Shown here in pieces: positions 5,382 through 6,423 of a stretch of DNA of 6,423 nucleotides. The position numbers were made by a program, and so were the translations under genes. Below the pieces are notes generated by a model. That model saw only the letters and a program-made list of their open reading frames with translations. It searched no databases and was not told the DNA's origin. Each line of letters begins with the position of its first letter. Positions within the stretch are counted from its first letter, which is position 1. The DNA is from Candidatus Omnitrophota bacterium (GTDB lineage: Bacteria; Omnitrophota; Gorgyraeia; B26-G9): NCBI GenBank assembly GCA_022013205.1, contig JAKLQT010000183.1, forward strand, positions 1 through 6,423. The letters run 5' to 3'.

Positions 5382-6423
5382 ACAAAAATTCATAAGTGAA
5401 TTTCTTATCGCTAAAGGAATTGTTAATTTTAAACAATTGCAGCAAGCCAAATTAACGCAAAAGCGCACACAAGAGTGCATAGAAATTATTTTAAAAAATG
5501 TAAGCGATATATTTAACGAAAATCTAAGCGATCTGATAATAGAGGAACTGGGACTGTCTTTTGTTGATGGGGCGAATTTTCTTCAAAGTAGGGAATTATT
5601 GGAAACAGTCAATTCTTTTCTGGCAAACCGCTTCCGCATTTTTCCCTTAAATCTGGAAGATGACATGCTTACCCTCGGGTTTGATAACCCCCTTAATTTT
5701 TTGTCCCTCGAATTTTTCTCCGATATTTTGGGTTATACTGTCAAAGGTGAACTTATCAGTGCAGAGCAAATGGAGGCTTTGCTTTTAAAGCACTATCCTG
5801 TTGAAAAAGAAAAGATAGCTCAAGTAGATAATACTCAAGCACAGGAAGATATCCTGCCTGAAGATGAGGCGCCTGTAATTCAACTGGTGAGCATGCTGAT
5901 CAGTGACGCCTATCAGAAACGGGCCAGCGATATACATATTGAGCCTATGTATGATAAATTAAGGATCCGTTACCGGGTTGACGGATTGCTCGCTGCTGTG
6001 CAATCACCGGAAAAAAGACTGCAGGCAGCATTGATCAGCCGCGTAAAATTAATGGCTGGAATGAATATAGCCGAAAAGAGGCTTCCTCAGGACGGCCGGA
6101 TCCGGACAGTTGTCAATAATCGGGAGTTTGATCTGCGAGTTTCTACGCTTCCGGGCCATTACGGTGAGAGCGTTGTACCGCGTATTTTAGACAGAAGGAT
6201 AATAAATATTGAAGAGGTGGGTTTTTCACAGAGCCAGTTAGAGGCTTTCAAAAAGATCAGCAATTTGCCTAACGGTATAATCCTGGTCACAGGCCCCACG
6301 GGAAGCGGTAAAAGCACAACGCTTTATGCGGTTTTAAACAGTATCGACCGCTCAAGGAAAAAGATATTAACCGTAGAAGACCCGGTTGAATACCAGATAA
6401 ACGGTATCAACCAGGTGCAGGTA
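5371..6423 (+). CDS. gspE: GspE/PilB-type secretion or pilus assembly ATPase, N-terminal 351 residues
   Basis: This is a cytoplasmic hexameric ATPase that drives pseudopilus or pilus assembly from the inner membrane; the C terminus lies outside the window. Residues 1 to about 150 form an N-terminal domain with the helical GspE/MshE-type pattern (FLIAKGIVNFKQLQQAKL, ending LLLKHYP). A short acidic linker leads to the ATPase module: VIQLVSMLISDAYQKRASDIHIEP (169-192), RYRVDG (200-205), QDGR and GESVVPRIL upstream of Walker A GPTGSGKST (308-316), and the Asp box ILTVEDPVEY (332-341). Walker B, the His box and the C-terminal Cys metal site are not visible. The ATG at 5371 overlaps tpiA by 11 bp and has only a poor Shine-Dalgarno (AAAAGAATT), so translational coupling to tpiA is likely. 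The GspG-like gene at 3323 favours a type II secretion reading, but PilB of a type IV pilus is not excluded. Confidence 0.93.
   Translation, partial: MPNRQKFISEFLIAKGIVNFKQLQQAKLTQKRTQECIEIILKNVSDIFNENLSDLIIEELGLSFVDGANFLQSRELLETVNSFLANRFRIFPLNLEDDMLTLGFDNPLNFLSLEFFSDILGYTVKGELISAEQMEALLLKHYPVEKEKIAQVDNTQAQEDILPEDEAPVIQLVSMLISDAYQKRASDIHIEPMYDKLRIRYRVDGLLAAVQSPEKRLQAALISRVKLMAGMNIAEKRLPQDGRIRTVVNNREFDLRVSTLPGHYGESVVPRILDRRIINIEEVGFSQSQLEAFKKISNLPNGIILVTGPTGSGKSTTLYAVLNSIDRSRKKILTVEDPVEYQINGINQVQV

Overview
The window reads as an ordinary chromosomal segment of a moderately AT-rich bacterium. It carries two complete glycolytic genes (pgk and tpiA), two genes of a type II secretion / type IV pilus-like machine (a GspG-like pseudopilin and the start of a GspE/PilB ATPase), and an insertion sequence running off the left edge. 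The taxon cannot be fixed from this sequence. Short single pseudopilin genes, glycolytic genes mixed with secretion genes and repeat-rich intergenic DNA would fit an uncultured lineage such as Omnitrophota, but that is a low-confidence inference.

Layout. Positions 1-1749 (minus strand) hold an uninterrupted IS1634-type DDE transposase of at least 583 codons with no stop before the left edge. Positions 1750-2024 form a divergent intergenic region with a candidate minus-strand promoter for the transposase, an imperfect dyad that could mark the outer end of the insertion sequence, and a very good extended -10 promoter for pgk. pgk (2025-3209) is complete with all family motifs. After a 113-bp gap comes a GspG-like pseudopilin (3323-3820). 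A 784-bp gap without a recognisable gene follows (3821-4604); it contains several inverted repeats, a 137-bp nested palindromic element with 25-bp imperfect terminal inverted repeats (3991-4127), and two direct copies of a 56-bp double-hairpin unit (4462-4517 and 4533-4588) ending just before the tpiA ribosome binding site. tpiA (4605-5381) is complete. The GspE/PilB-type ATPase begins inside the end of tpiA (11-bp overlap) and leaves the window after its Walker A and Asp-box motifs.

How the parts fit. Pgk and TpiA act in lower and middle glycolysis/gluconeogenesis. The pseudopilin and ATPase would belong to one pseudopilus or pilus assembly machine. The two pairs are interleaved on one strand (pgk, pseudopilin, tpiA, ATPase), and the tpiA/ATPase overlap implies translational coupling. 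I see no sign of a new defence, biosynthetic or mobile gene system. The least explained content is the structured noncoding DNA between the pseudopilin and tpiA.
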